A stretch of 64,000 nucleotides of DNA from Phycisphaeraceae bacterium D3-23 (lineage in GTDB: Bacteria > Planctomycetota > Phycisphaerae > Phycisphaerales > Phycisphaeraceae), in contig CP114179.1 in assembly GCA_039555135.1 (NCBI GenBank), positions 2,418,001 to 2,482,000 of the forward strand. The letters are read 5' to 3'. The notes below the pieces were generated by a model. The model was not told where the DNA came from. It searched no databases and saw only the letters and a list, made by a program, of their open reading frames with translations. Numbering within the stretch: position 1 is the first letter of the stretch; each line of letters starts with the position of its first letter. Made by a program: the position numbers and the translations under genes. Positions 9,084-17,298 of this stretch are shown here, piece by piece.

Positions 9084-9117
9084 GTTCACTATCGCGAACA
9101 ACAATGATTACTATAAT
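9084..9117 (+). promoter_or_regulatory. GTTC-N8-GAAC operator and promoter of the oxidoreductase
   Basis: The palindrome GTTCACTATCGCGAAC (9084-9099) lies between the divergent PEP-CTERM and oxidoreductase genes. A TATAAT box for rightward transcription is at 9112-9117; the -35 position 17 bp upstream (9089-9094) falls inside the palindrome, so a bound regulator should block polymerase. It is the second copy of the site at 7532-7547. Confidence 0.55.
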
Positions 9118-9223
9118 CGTCACCTGTGGCATGTCAACCCCGAGTGAACGAAAATTTATCAGTTTGCTTGTGACCCGCCCTCTTCGACCGAAAACCGCCG
9201 TCTACCACCCGGAAACCCCCATC

Positions 9224-10375
9224 ATGCCATCGCAGACCTCCCCTCTCGGCGTCGGCGTCCTGGGCCTCCACGAGGGCCGGACCCTCCTCGTCGGGCTCAA
9301 CACGCCCATCCCCGCGACGGTCGGCAAGGCCGGGGCGGCCCGCTACCGCTCGGCCCACGCCCGGGCCGTCGCCGGCTGCGACACCGACCCCGACAAGCGC
9401 GCCGCCGCCCAGCGCGACGCGCCGGGGCTGTACTACACCGCCGACTACGACGCGATGCTCGCCCGCGACGACGTCGCCATCGTCGCCATCTACACCCCCG
9501 ACCCGATGCACGGCGACCACATCGAGCGCGCCTTCCACGCGGGCAAGCACGTCATCTGCACCAAGCCGATCGTCAACTCGATCCACGACGCGCAGCGCAT
9601 CCTCGCCGCCGCGCGCGACACCGGCATGAAGCTGCAGGTCGGTCAGAGTACCCGGTTCTTCGAGCCCTTCCGCCGGCAACGTGCGGCGTTCGAGCGCGGC
9701 GAGGTCGGCACCGTCGAGCTTGCGGATGCGCACTACAACCACCGTATGGACTGGTTCTACGACAAGAGCCCCTGGGCGGTCACCGACTCGGACTGGGTCT
9801 ACATGGGGATGAGCCACCCCCTCGACCTGCTGCGCTGGTACTGCGGCCCGATCAACACGGTCCATGCGATCGGCACGCGCAGCAAGCTCGGCCGGGACTA
9901 CGGCATCGCCGCCAACGATCTCTACACCGTCAACGTCGTGGGCAAGGACGGGACGCTCGGCCGGGCCCTGGGCCACTACGGGCTCCACGAACTCCCGACA
10001 GCGCGCAACGCGATCGAGCTGATGCTCTATGGCAGCGCGGGCTCGTCCCTCGCGCAGTACCACGACATGCGCTACCTGCACACCGGCCCCGACGGCGCGG
10101 AAGTCACCGAGGACCACCTCTACGAGAAGCGCGGGTACTACTTCAACAACGAGGTGCACGGCATGCACTACGGCGAGTTTGCAAACTACGCCGACCACTT
10201 CGCGAAGTCGCTGGTTGAGGGCACGCCCAACGCCCCCGGGCTGGTCGAGGGGCTGGAGACGTTCGGTCTGATGGAGGCCGTCCGCCGATCGGCAGAGACC
10301 GGCGAAGTTGTGCGCGTCGATGACATGGTCGGCCTGATCGGGCTGACGGCGGAGGAACGCGCGTCGGTCGTATAG
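9224..10375 (+). CDS. Gfo/Idh/MocA family oxidoreductase
   Basis: An NAD(P)-dependent sugar or cyclitol dehydrogenase-like enzyme, 383 aa, cytosolic. ATG 9224 is chosen because the Rossmann strand GVGVLGLHEGRTLLVGL follows directly; upstream sequence is non-coding promoter. The nucleotide-binding half is residues about 8-130, with the family lysine motif in HVICTKPIVNS (normally EKP). The C-terminal beta-sheet domain includes GMSHPLDLLRWYCGPI, where the His is a likely catalytic-site residue. The first glycine loop is atypical (GLHEGR instead of GxGxxG). It has its own regulated promoter shared with a PEP-CTERM gene. Its place next to a carbohydrate locus suggests sugar oxidation, but the substrate is unknown. 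Confidence 0.88.
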   Translation: MPSQTSPLGVGVLGLHEGRTLLVGLNTPIPATVGKAGAARYRSAHARAVAGCDTDPDKRAAAQRDAPGLYYTADYDAMLARDDVAIVAIYTPDPMHGDHIERAFHAGKHVICTKPIVNSIHDAQRILAAARDTGMKLQVGQSTRFFEPFRRQRAAFERGEVGTVELADAHYNHRMDWFYDKSPWAVTDSDWVYMGMSHPLDLLRWYCGPINTVHAIGTRSKLGRDYGIAANDLYTVNVVGKDGTLGRALGHYGLHELPTARNAIELMLYGSAGSSLAQYHDMRYLHTGPDGAEVTEDHLYEKRGYYFNNEVHGMHYGEFANYADHFAKSLVEGTPNAPGLVEGLETFGLMEAVRRSAETGEVVRVDDMVGLIGLTAEERASVV

Positions 10376-10411
10376 ACGTGTGTGCTGGCGGGGGGACTGG
10401 AGTTCCTCCGC

Positions 10412-11506
10412 CTAGCGCGGCAGGCGTTGGTTGAGTGTCGGCAGGGGTGGCGCGGGCGTCGGTGTTTGCCCATACCAGTAGGCGGTGGAGGCGATATCGT
10501 CGGCCAGCGGCTGGTACTTGCTGTGGGCGTACCAGCCCAGGGCCTGGACCGTGACGCGGAGGTCGTGCTCGAAGCGGACCGGGTCGGGCAGGTGCCAGCG
10601 GTAGAGCGCGTGGGCCGGGACGCGCTGGCCTAGCTTGGGGTCGGCGTCGTAGACGGCCTGGGGGTAGCCGAGGTACGCCGTCGTGTAGGTCTCGGGGCGG
10701 ATGTCGTTGGGGTGGTGCTTGATGAATCCCCACGCCCCGCCGAAGTAGTCTTCCGTGCCCGTGCCGCAGATCGTCGGCGCGTCGTCGGCATCCCCGTCGA
10801 TAAAGAATTTTACCTCGCCCTCGCCCCACCAGCCGTTGCTGAGCTGATTCCACACCAGATAGGTCCCGGCGTAGTGGCCGGGGCCTTCGATGCGAGGCAG
10901 GATCGTGTGCTCGGGGTAGTCGCGCGTTGTCTGCGAGCGCTGCCAGAACGCGTGGAGGTAGCCCGCGTCTTCGGCGACGGGCTGGGCGCTATAGGTGATC
11001 TGATAGAAGAACTCGTCGACAGTGGTCGGCCCGTCGTTACGCACGGCGATCTTCAGGTGCTTGCGGAAGGGCATCGGCCAGTAGCTGTTCATCCCGCCCA
11101 TCGGGACCACGGCGATCGGTTGGGACGCGACGTGCGCGAGCCCGTCCAACCCGTTCGCGAAAAAATCACCCAGCGGCGTGCGGATGCTCGGCTCGTTCGC
11201 GCCGTCGTAGGTGACCTCCAGCGCCAGGTGCCGGTGCACACTGGTCAACACCGTGATCCAGATGTGCTGCACCACGCCCGGCCCCTCGACGTCCGCGAGG
11301 GTCACCGCGTCGCCGGGCTTCAGGTCGCGCAGGCACGGGCGGACCTTCCAGCCCTTGCCCATCTCAGAGGCGCCGGGCGCGGCGTCGGCGTCGGTCGGCA
11401 GGGCCTGCGCCCCGCCGCCCTTCCTGCCCGTCGGGTTCTCGGCGCAGAGGGAGTAGGTGCGCACGCCGGGGCGGACGGTGGTGATGTCGTTCATGTGGTT
11501 TTGCAT
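10412..11506 (-). CDS. DUF2961 (GH172-type) protein
   Basis: A 364-aa protein of the DUF2961 family, some members of which are glycoside hydrolases (GH172, acting on furanosides such as arabinofuranose or difructose anhydride). Family blocks visible are GPGVVQHIWIT, LGDFFANGL, PMGGMNSYWPMPFRK, WWGEGEVKFFIDGD and CGTGTEDYFGGAWGF; the Glu residues in the last two blocks are the probable catalytic or metal residues. No signal peptide is seen, so it may act in the cytoplasm on imported sugar. Start ATG 11506 is preferred; 11494 is possible. It is the last gene of the leftward transporter operon, 126 bp beyond the beta-helix gene. A furanosidase role is an inference. Confidence 0.85.
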   Translation of the reverse strand: MQNHMNDITTVRPGVRTYSLCAENPTGRKGGGAQALPTDADAAPGASEMGKGWKVRPCLRDLKPGDAVTLADVEGPGVVQHIWITVLTSVHRHLALEVTYDGANEPSIRTPLGDFFANGLDGLAHVASQPIAVVPMGGMNSYWPMPFRKHLKIAVRNDGPTTVDEFFYQITYSAQPVAEDAGYLHAFWQRSQTTRDYPEHTILPRIEGPGHYAGTYLVWNQLSNGWWGEGEVKFFIDGDADDAPTICGTGTEDYFGGAWGFIKHHPNDIRPETYTTAYLGYPQAVYDADPKLGQRVPAHALYRWHLPDPVRFEHDLRVTVQALGWYAHSKYQPLADDIASTAYWYGQTPTPAPPLPTLNQRLPR

Positions 11507-11525
11507 CGTTTGAAGAATCTCACTC

Positions 11526-11622
11526 GGTGGGGGAGGCGTCTCGCCCGTCGGTCTGGTGACCGGGGGGGGTGAGTCTCCAAACGCACGGCAAGCCGTGTGA
11601 CAGGCGAGACGCCCCCGCCACC
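11526..11622. repeat. Inverted-repeat element (family H) inside the sugar operon
   Basis: Arms GGCGTCTCGCC (about 11535-11545) and GGCGAGACGCC (about 11603-11613), extended by G/C runs on the outside, form a long hairpin between two operon genes. It could reduce downstream expression or stabilise the upstream mRNA. No copy was noticed elsewhere in the window. Confidence 0.5.
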
Positions 11623-11632
11623 GCAACGAGAC

Positions 11633-13927
11633 TTAGTCCTCCACGGGTTCGAGCTTGAAGTCAAGGGTCGCGCCGCCGTTGAGTTCGAAGTAGGCCAGGT
11701 CGATGGTGACGGTTTTTCCGCGGCGGAGGGTGAAGGTTGCAGTGTCGGTGACGGGTGCGTGCCAGGTCCAGTTATCGATGAGCATGTCGTCGTCCACGGC
11801 GATGCGGATGCCGTCGTCGGTGACGGTGGTGATGCGCCACGTGCCGGCGGTGAGCGGGACACGGGCCTGGGCGAGGACGCCGAAGTGGTCGGGGCCGAGG
11901 CGTGCGGCGGTGACTTCGTCGCTGATGCCCTGGTCGCTCATGCCGCCGCCGCCGAAGGGGTAGCTGATCGCGTCGGTGGCGAAGCGGACGGCCGAGTCGC
12001 CCTGGGCGTGCGCGAGCCAGGCCTGCTCGTGCTCGCGGGGGTCGTCGGCCGGGTCGTAGTTGAAGGCGACGCCCTCCCACTCGACATTAAGCAGCGTACC
12101 CGACGATGTGTAGGACCAGTCGCCGCTGGTGACGGTGAGCGCGTAGGCGTGGACGCCCGACGCGCCGCTGACCGTGACGCGCTTCGTGCCGGGGAGGATG
12201 TCGTCGTCCTCGACCGTGACGCTGACGCCGTCGCCCTCGACGTTGGCTTCGATGCTGCCCTCGAGCCCGAAGACCTGGAACACCCGCGACGCGGCCGACT
12301 CGGACACCGGGCGGACCAGGACACTCTCGTGGTCCCAGGGCCCCCACTCGCCCATGATGATGTTTTCGCGACCGCGCAGGTGGGCGCGGGCACCGACGGG
12401 TGAGGCCTCGCCGAGGACTTCGTACGCAGGCAGGTCGAGCCTTTCCAGAGAGACGCCCGAAGTGTCGTCGGTGACCTCGGTCTCGTTCCACAGCGCAAGC
12501 TCCTGCCCGACCGACTCGTCGATGGTGAACCCGTTCTCGGCAACAACGACGGGCGCGAGGTTGCCGGATGCGCCGTCGTCGCGGAGCAGGATCGCGATGC
12601 GTTTTTCGTCTTCGCCCAGGCGGAAGAAGGGCTGGGGCTCGTCGTTGACGATGAACTTGTTGTCGAGGATCACGTTGCCGGTCAGCGGGCCGTAGTTCGC
12701 CTGCCCCCAGGGGAGGGTGGCGATCTGGCCGGGGTCGTCGTACCAGAGCGCGACGGCGACGCGGTTGTTCTCGAAGCGGTTGTCGAGGATGACGTTGTCG
12801 ATGGAGTGCTCGATGTTGATGCCGCCGCGTTCCAGGCCGTAGGCCATGCCGCCGTTGCCGACGAACTCGTTGTCCTCGATCCAGGTCTCCTGGCTGAACC
12901 CGCCCCAGACGCCGCAGATGGCGTTCTGGACGAAGCGGTTGTCTTTGATGATGTTGCCGAAGCCGAAAGTCATCTCCAGGCCGTGGGCCGAGGCGTAGGA
13001 CAGGTCGTTGCCGATGAAGACGTTGTCGTTGCACCCGAGTCGTTCGTAGTCGCGTCCTTCTTCGTGGCGGTCGGGGAGGCCCAGCGACTCGAGCCCCGCA
13101 AAACCGAAGATGCCGTCGCCGCCGTGCGTCGCGGAGTTTTCGACAAAGATATTGCGGTTGCACTGCTCGAAGAGGACGACGCCCGAAGAGTCCTGGCCAC
13201 GGTTATAGACGCCCTCGCTGTGGCCGCGGATGCAGAAGTCGAAGGCGTTCTTGCTGACCATGTTCCCGCTGGAGCGCCACATCGCCAAGCCCCAGCCGGA
13301 GATGAAGGAGATGTCGTTGTCGTAGACGAACGAGTCATCGACCCGGTCGAAGAGCAGGCCGTGCTGGCCCTTGCGGATGGTGATGTTGCGGACGGTGACG
13401 CCGGTGGCGTCCTCGATGTAGATGGCGGCGGCGTAGTTGGTTAGCCATTCGTTGTTGTCGTTGTTGTGCGGGCTGAGCCAGTCGCCGCCGCCTTCGCGCT
13501 CGGCGGTGGAGGTGAGCTTGGGGTGGTACTGGTCGGAGAAGTCGCCGCCTTCGATCGTGAGGTTGTCGGTGGCGGTGGCGTAGACGCCGACGCGGTAGCC
13601 GTGGACGTGTGCGTTTCCGAGAGTCACGCCGGTGTGCCCGTCGATGCGGATGCCCAGCCCGGCGTAGGCGTTAGGCAGGGTGTCGGGGGTGTTGCCGCGC
13701 AGCACGCTGCCGTCGGCGAAGCGGACTGTGATGTCGTCGGCGTTCACGTGGATCACGCCGTTGCCGTCGGCGTCTTCGATCACAACGCCGTCGGGGATGA
13801 CGACCTCGCAGGACTCGGTGATCGCGATGTTGTCACGATCGACCGTGACCACGGGCAGCCCCGTGGCGGAGCAGCCGAGCGTGAGGGTCGAGAGGGCGGC
13901 GAGCAGGGCGGGGGTGGTGTAGCGCAT
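11633..13927 (-). CDS. Right-handed beta-helix lipoprotein with PA14-like C-terminus
   Basis: A 764-aa cell-envelope protein. The start at 13927 gives a lipoprotein signal (TLTLGC). Residues about 40-430 show NosD/parallel beta-helix turns with repeated N-x-I/F-x-N patterns (NITIRKGQHGLLFDR, NVFIGNDLSYASAHGLEM, NVILDNRFENNRVAVALW), the fold of many polysaccharide lyases and glycan-binding proteins. Residues about 590-764 resemble a PA14-type domain (GTWRITTVTDDGIRIAVDDDMLIDNWT, DLAYFELNGGATLDF), usually carbohydrate-binding. It is cotranscribed with sugar ABC permeases and a binding protein (53 bp after the latter), which suggests glycan capture or cleavage before import. No catalytic residue can be assigned. 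Confidence 0.85.
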   Translation of the reverse strand: MRYTTPALLAALSTLTLGCSATGLPVVTVDRDNIAITESCEVVIPDGVVIEDADGNGVIHVNADDITVRFADGSVLRGNTPDTLPNAYAGLGIRIDGHTGVTLGNAHVHGYRVGVYATATDNLTIEGGDFSDQYHPKLTSTAEREGGGDWLSPHNNDNNEWLTNYAAAIYIEDATGVTVRNITIRKGQHGLLFDRVDDSFVYDNDISFISGWGLAMWRSSGNMVSKNAFDFCIRGHSEGVYNRGQDSSGVVLFEQCNRNIFVENSATHGGDGIFGFAGLESLGLPDRHEEGRDYERLGCNDNVFIGNDLSYASAHGLEMTFGFGNIIKDNRFVQNAICGVWGGFSQETWIEDNEFVGNGGMAYGLERGGINIEHSIDNVILDNRFENNRVAVALWYDDPGQIATLPWGQANYGPLTGNVILDNKFIVNDEPQPFFRLGEDEKRIAILLRDDGASGNLAPVVVAENGFTIDESVGQELALWNETEVTDDTSGVSLERLDLPAYEVLGEASPVGARAHLRGRENIIMGEWGPWDHESVLVRPVSESAASRVFQVFGLEGSIEANVEGDGVSVTVEDDDILPGTKRVTVSGASGVHAYALTVTSGDWSYTSSGTLLNVEWEGVAFNYDPADDPREHEQAWLAHAQGDSAVRFATDAISYPFGGGGMSDQGISDEVTAARLGPDHFGVLAQARVPLTAGTWRITTVTDDGIRIAVDDDMLIDNWTWHAPVTDTATFTLRRGKTVTIDLAYFELNGGATLDFKLEPVED

Positions 13928-13980
13928 GGTTTTTCTCTTTCGATGGGCGGGTAGCCAGGTTGGTTTAGGGCGATGGGTTG

Positions 13981-15441
13981 TTACTCTCGGTCGACCCCAG
14001 GCAGCCCGCGGGCGGACCGTTCTCGGTCGATCTGTTCGTGGGTCCGCCGGGCGACACGGTCGAGCAGTTCTTGCGGGTCGGCATCTGCCGGGTCCGCGAG
14101 GAAGGTCTCGAGCGCGACCTGCAGCTCGGCCTGGAGCTGCTGCTGGTATCGGCCGGTGATGACGTACGCCGGCGGCTCGCCGGTCTGCGGATGCGGCTGC
14201 CAGGCGTGGGTCAGCCAGGCGGCGCGGTCGGCGTAGTCTTCTCTGCGCAGCGGGGTGACCTCCCACTGCCCGGGGATCGGCAGGCCGGCGTCGTCACGCT
14301 TCGCGATGCCGGCGGTTTCCTGGAAGCCGGGGGATGCGAGCACCGCGATGTTCGCCGGCGGCGCGACGCGGAGCGTGTCCCAGTACGCCGCCGCCTGCTC
14401 CTCCTCGACCAGCCAACGCAGCATCCGCCAGCCCTCCGTCGGGTGCCGGGCGTTCGTACTCATGCACCACACCACCATCCCGCACGGCACGGCGGGGACG
14501 CGCCCGCGCGGCAGGGCGCTGACCGCATAGTCAAGGTCGGGGCTGGCCTGGTCGAAGAACGGGACCCACCACGACCCGCCGAACATCATGGCCGTCTTCC
14601 CTGCGGCAAACAGCGCCGTCGGGCCCGAGCCCTGGTCCACGCCGAAAGACGGTTTCCAGCTCTGGTCCTCGACGATCAGCGTGCGGAGGAATTCAAGCGC
14701 CTCGACCCCTGCGGGGCTGTTGACGAGCGTCGTCGCGCCGCCGTCGTCCCACATCTCGCCGCCCGCCTGGCCGAAGAAATTGAAGAACACCCACACCCAG
14801 ACCGCCATGTCCAGCCCCGCGACCTCGACCTCGCCGCTGCCCGACCGCCGGGTCAGCTTCGCGGCGGCGTCGCGCAGCTCGTCCCATGTCCAGTCCGGCG
14901 AGGGGTAGGACAGCGGGTCGTCGGGGTGCTCGGCGTTGTAGGCGTCGAAGATCTCTTTGTTGTAGTAGAGCCCGTACTGCGAAGTGTCCTGGGGGAGGCC
15001 GTAGAGCTTGCCGTCGATGCGCAGGATGTCCAGCAGGCCGGGCGGGAACGCCGCGAGGTCGCTGTCGCTGAGCCCGTATGGCGCGGGGAGCGCCATGTAG
15101 TCGTCGAGTGGTGCGAGGATGCCGCGCTCGACGAACTGGTCGTAGTAGTCGATCCCGAGGCGCATGACCTCCGCGCCCTCGCCGTTGGCGTGCCAGGCGT
15201 TGTACTTCTGGTAGAGATCGGCGTGGCGCTGGTAGTCCACGGTCACCAGCGGGTTGAGGTCTTCGTGGCCGCGCGCATAGATGTCCTCGAACAGGCGGTC
15301 CTCGAAGGGCATGCCCCAGACGGCCATGCGGATGTCCGCGTGGCCGTCCCCTTCGCCGCCGCGCTGCCAGAAGTCTGGCAGAACCACCGCGACCGTCCCC
15401 GCGATCAGTGCAAAGAAAAAGAGGGTGGCCGACCTGAACAT
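13981..15441 (-). CDS. Sugar ABC transporter substrate-binding protein
   Basis: An extracellular solute-binding protein (family 1, MalE/UgpB-like) of 486 aa. The N-terminal hydrophobic segment MFRSATLFFFALIAGTVAVV may be a signal anchor, as no clear cleavage site or lipobox Cys follows. The family pattern includes GKLYGLPQDTSQYGLYYNKEIF (split here for brevity: IDGKLYGLPQDT, YYNKEIFDAYN), FAAGKTAMMFGGSWWVP and the aromatic-rich sugar-facing residues. It begins 3 bp after the stop of the MalG-like permease. There is no ATPase gene in the operon, so a shared MsmX-type ATPase is probably used. The sugar is unknown, but the neighbours suggest an oligosaccharide. Confidence 0.92.
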   Translation of the reverse strand: MFRSATLFFFALIAGTVAVVLPDFWQRGGEGDGHADIRMAVWGMPFEDRLFEDIYARGHEDLNPLVTVDYQRHADLYQKYNAWHANGEGAEVMRLGIDYYDQFVERGILAPLDDYMALPAPYGLSDSDLAAFPPGLLDILRIDGKLYGLPQDTSQYGLYYNKEIFDAYNAEHPDDPLSYPSPDWTWDELRDAAAKLTRRSGSGEVEVAGLDMAVWVWVFFNFFGQAGGEMWDDGGATTLVNSPAGVEALEFLRTLIVEDQSWKPSFGVDQGSGPTALFAAGKTAMMFGGSWWVPFFDQASPDLDYAVSALPRGRVPAVPCGMVVWCMSTNARHPTEGWRMLRWLVEEEQAAAYWDTLRVAPPANIAVLASPGFQETAGIAKRDDAGLPIPGQWEVTPLRREDYADRAAWLTHAWQPHPQTGEPPAYVITGRYQQQLQAELQVALETFLADPADADPQELLDRVARRTHEQIDRERSARGLPGVDRE

Positions 15442-15444
15442 GCG

Positions 15445-16293
15445 TTACTCCTTCATACCCGAGAGTGCGACGCCGCGGATAAACGCGCCCTGCGCCAGGA
15501 AAAACACAACGATCAAGGGCATCACGAGGATCGTCGCCGCCGCCATGATGATCGGCCAAGACTGCACGTACTTCCCGGCCGCCAACTCCGCGATCGCCAG
15601 GGGCAGGGTCTTGTTCTCGTTGCTGTCGATGATGACCAGCGGCCAGAAAAAGCTGTTCCACGAGTTCATGAACGTGAAGATCGCCAGCGCCGAGATCGCC
15701 GGCCAGATGATCGGCCGGATGATCACCCAGAAGATTTCGGTGTCCGCCATCCCGTCTAGACGCGCCGCCTCCAGCAGGGCATCGGGCACGGCCGCGACGG
15801 CCTGACGCATGTAGAACACCCCGAAGCCGCTCGCCAGGAACGGTACAACCAGCCCGCGGAAGTCGTCGATGTACCCCAGCCGGGAGCAGATGACGTAGGC
15901 GAAGAGGAAGAAGACCTGGGCCGGCAGCATCATCGTCGCCAGCGTCGCGACAAAGAGGATGCGCTTGCCCGCGAATCGCAGCTTGGCAAAGGCGTAGCCC
16001 GCCAGCGCGTTGTGCGCGACCGCCAACACCGTCGTCACCACCGCGACCCCGAGACTCATCTTGTAGAACTGCATCAGCCCGGCGGAGCGCATCGCCTCGG
16101 CGTAGTTGCCCCACTGCGGGTCGGATGGGAGAAGCGTCCCGAGGGTCGGCGACTGCGTGGCCTGGTCCGCCGTCTTGAGTGAGGTGAGCACCATCCACAG
16201 GAACGGCAGCAGCATCGTCAGCGCGGCGGCGTAGACGACCGCGTGGACCATGAGCCGGGTCGCCAGCCGGGGCTTGGTGGTCATGCCGCTCAT
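15445..16293 (-). CDS. Carbohydrate ABC permease, MalG type
   Basis: Inner-membrane permease of 282 aa with about six membrane helices. The EAA loop reads LLEAARLDGMADTEIFWVI, the contact with the ATPase typical of CUT1 sugar transporters. N-terminal helix LMVHAVVYAAALTMLLPFLW; the last loop and helix end at ALSGMKE, the usual MalG C-terminus. The ATG overlaps the stop of the upstream permease by 4 bases (ATGA at 16293-16290), which implies translational coupling. It works with the MalF-type partner and the binding protein that follows. Confidence 0.94.
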   Translation of the reverse strand: MSGMTTKPRLATRLMVHAVVYAAALTMLLPFLWMVLTSLKTADQATQSPTLGTLLPSDPQWGNYAEAMRSAGLMQFYKMSLGVAVVTTVLAVAHNALAGYAFAKLRFAGKRILFVATLATMMLPAQVFFLFAYVICSRLGYIDDFRGLVVPFLASGFGVFYMRQAVAAVPDALLEAARLDGMADTEIFWVIIRPIIWPAISALAIFTFMNSWNSFFWPLVIIDSNENKTLPLAIAELAAGKYVQSWPIIMAAATILVMPLIVVFFLAQGAFIRGVALSGMKE

Positions 16294-17162
16294 ACCGTTT
16301 GCCCCCGCAGCCGGACCCAGCCGAGCTGTCCCGCCGTGACGAGCAGTGTGATGCCGAAGATCACCACCCCGATCGCCGCCGCGTAGCCGAAGTTCGCGAA
16401 GTCTGAGAACTGCCGGTACAGGTACAGGTTCAGGACGGTGGTGTACTGGTTCTCTTTGCCGGGGGTCATGATGTAGACCAGGTCAAACACCTGCAGCGCC
16501 GCGATGACCGTGGTGATCGTCAGGAACAGCGTCATCGGGCGGACCGACGGCCAAGTGATGTACCGCAGGACCTGCGACCGGCTCGCGCCGTCGATGGCCG
16601 CGGCCTCGTACAGGTTCCGGTTCACCGACGCGAGCGCCGCCAAGTACAGGACCAGGCAGAACCCCACCCCGCGCCAGACCGACACCAAGATGATCCAGAG
16701 CATCGGCCAACGCCCATCGATGAGCCAGTTGGGCGGGTCGGCCACCCCGGCCGCGCGCAGGCCCGAACTGAGCAGCCCCGACTGGTCGTCCAGCACCCAA
16801 CGCCAGACAAAGCCAATCGCCACGATCGACACGATGGTCGGCATGAAGATCACCGCACGGACCACCGCGCGGCCGACAAACCAGTCCGCATCGACCGCAA
16901 CCGCCAGGAGGAAGGCCAGCACGATGGTCGGCGGGACCGACAGCGCGACATAGCCCAGCGTGTTCACGAGCGCAAACCCCATGGTTTCTTCGCTCGCCAT
17001 CGCCCGGAAGTGCGCGAGCCCCACATACCGGGGCATGTCGGAGCCGCCCGCCCAATCAAACAGACTCAGCCCCATCCCAAGCACCGTCGGGATCAGTGTG
17101 AAGACCATCAGGATCAGCATCGGGAAGGCGATCAAGCGGTATGTGTTGGCGGTCTGATTCAT
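16290..17162 (-). CDS. Carbohydrate ABC permease, MalF type
   Basis: First gene of the leftward sugar operon; a 290-aa permease with six predicted membrane helices. The N-terminal helix is YRLIAFPMLILMVFTLIPT and the EAA loop is LYEAAAIDGASRSQVLRYI, both typical of CUT1 MalF/UgpA proteins. It pairs with the MalG-type subunit by a 4-base overlap. The start ATG at 17162 lies 136 bp from a divergent glycosidase operon, so both operons probably share control from the spacer. Confidence 0.94.
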   Translation of the reverse strand: MNQTANTYRLIAFPMLILMVFTLIPTVLGMGLSLFDWAGGSDMPRYVGLAHFRAMASEETMGFALVNTLGYVALSVPPTIVLAFLLAVAVDADWFVGRAVVRAVIFMPTIVSIVAIGFVWRWVLDDQSGLLSSGLRAAGVADPPNWLIDGRWPMLWIILVSVWRGVGFCLVLYLAALASVNRNLYEAAAIDGASRSQVLRYITWPSVRPMTLFLTITTVIAALQVFDLVYIMTPGKENQYTTVLNLYLYRQFSDFANFGYAAAIGVVIFGITLLVTAGQLGWVRLRGQTV

Positions 17163-17209
17163 GCCTGGACTACATGGGGCTCGCTCGTGTACATCATAGT
17201 AGAATTATA

Positions 17210-17224
17210 TTTGCCATGAGCAAA
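17210..17224. promoter_or_regulatory. Palindrome in the divergent sugar-locus promoter region
   Basis: The spacer 17163-17298 between the permease operon and the glycosidase operon is AT-rich. TTTGC-N5-GCAAA at 17210-17224 is a perfect 5-bp dyad. On the minus strand TTTGCT within it stands 17 bp before TACTAT, a plausible -35/-10 pair for the permease operon. A LacI- or similar regulator site is possible; no regulator gene is adjacent. Confidence 0.35.
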
Positions 17225-17298
17225 CTTTTGCGATAAGCTCTAACGCCAAGTGTCCCACCTCATCCAAGACGATCAACACGTTTTTTGTTGGAGTTCGA

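Noticed and set aside
13978-15759. Rightward ORF of 593 codons opposite the ABC binding protein
   Set aside because: Shadow of the binding protein and permease genes; no start context or conserved motif.
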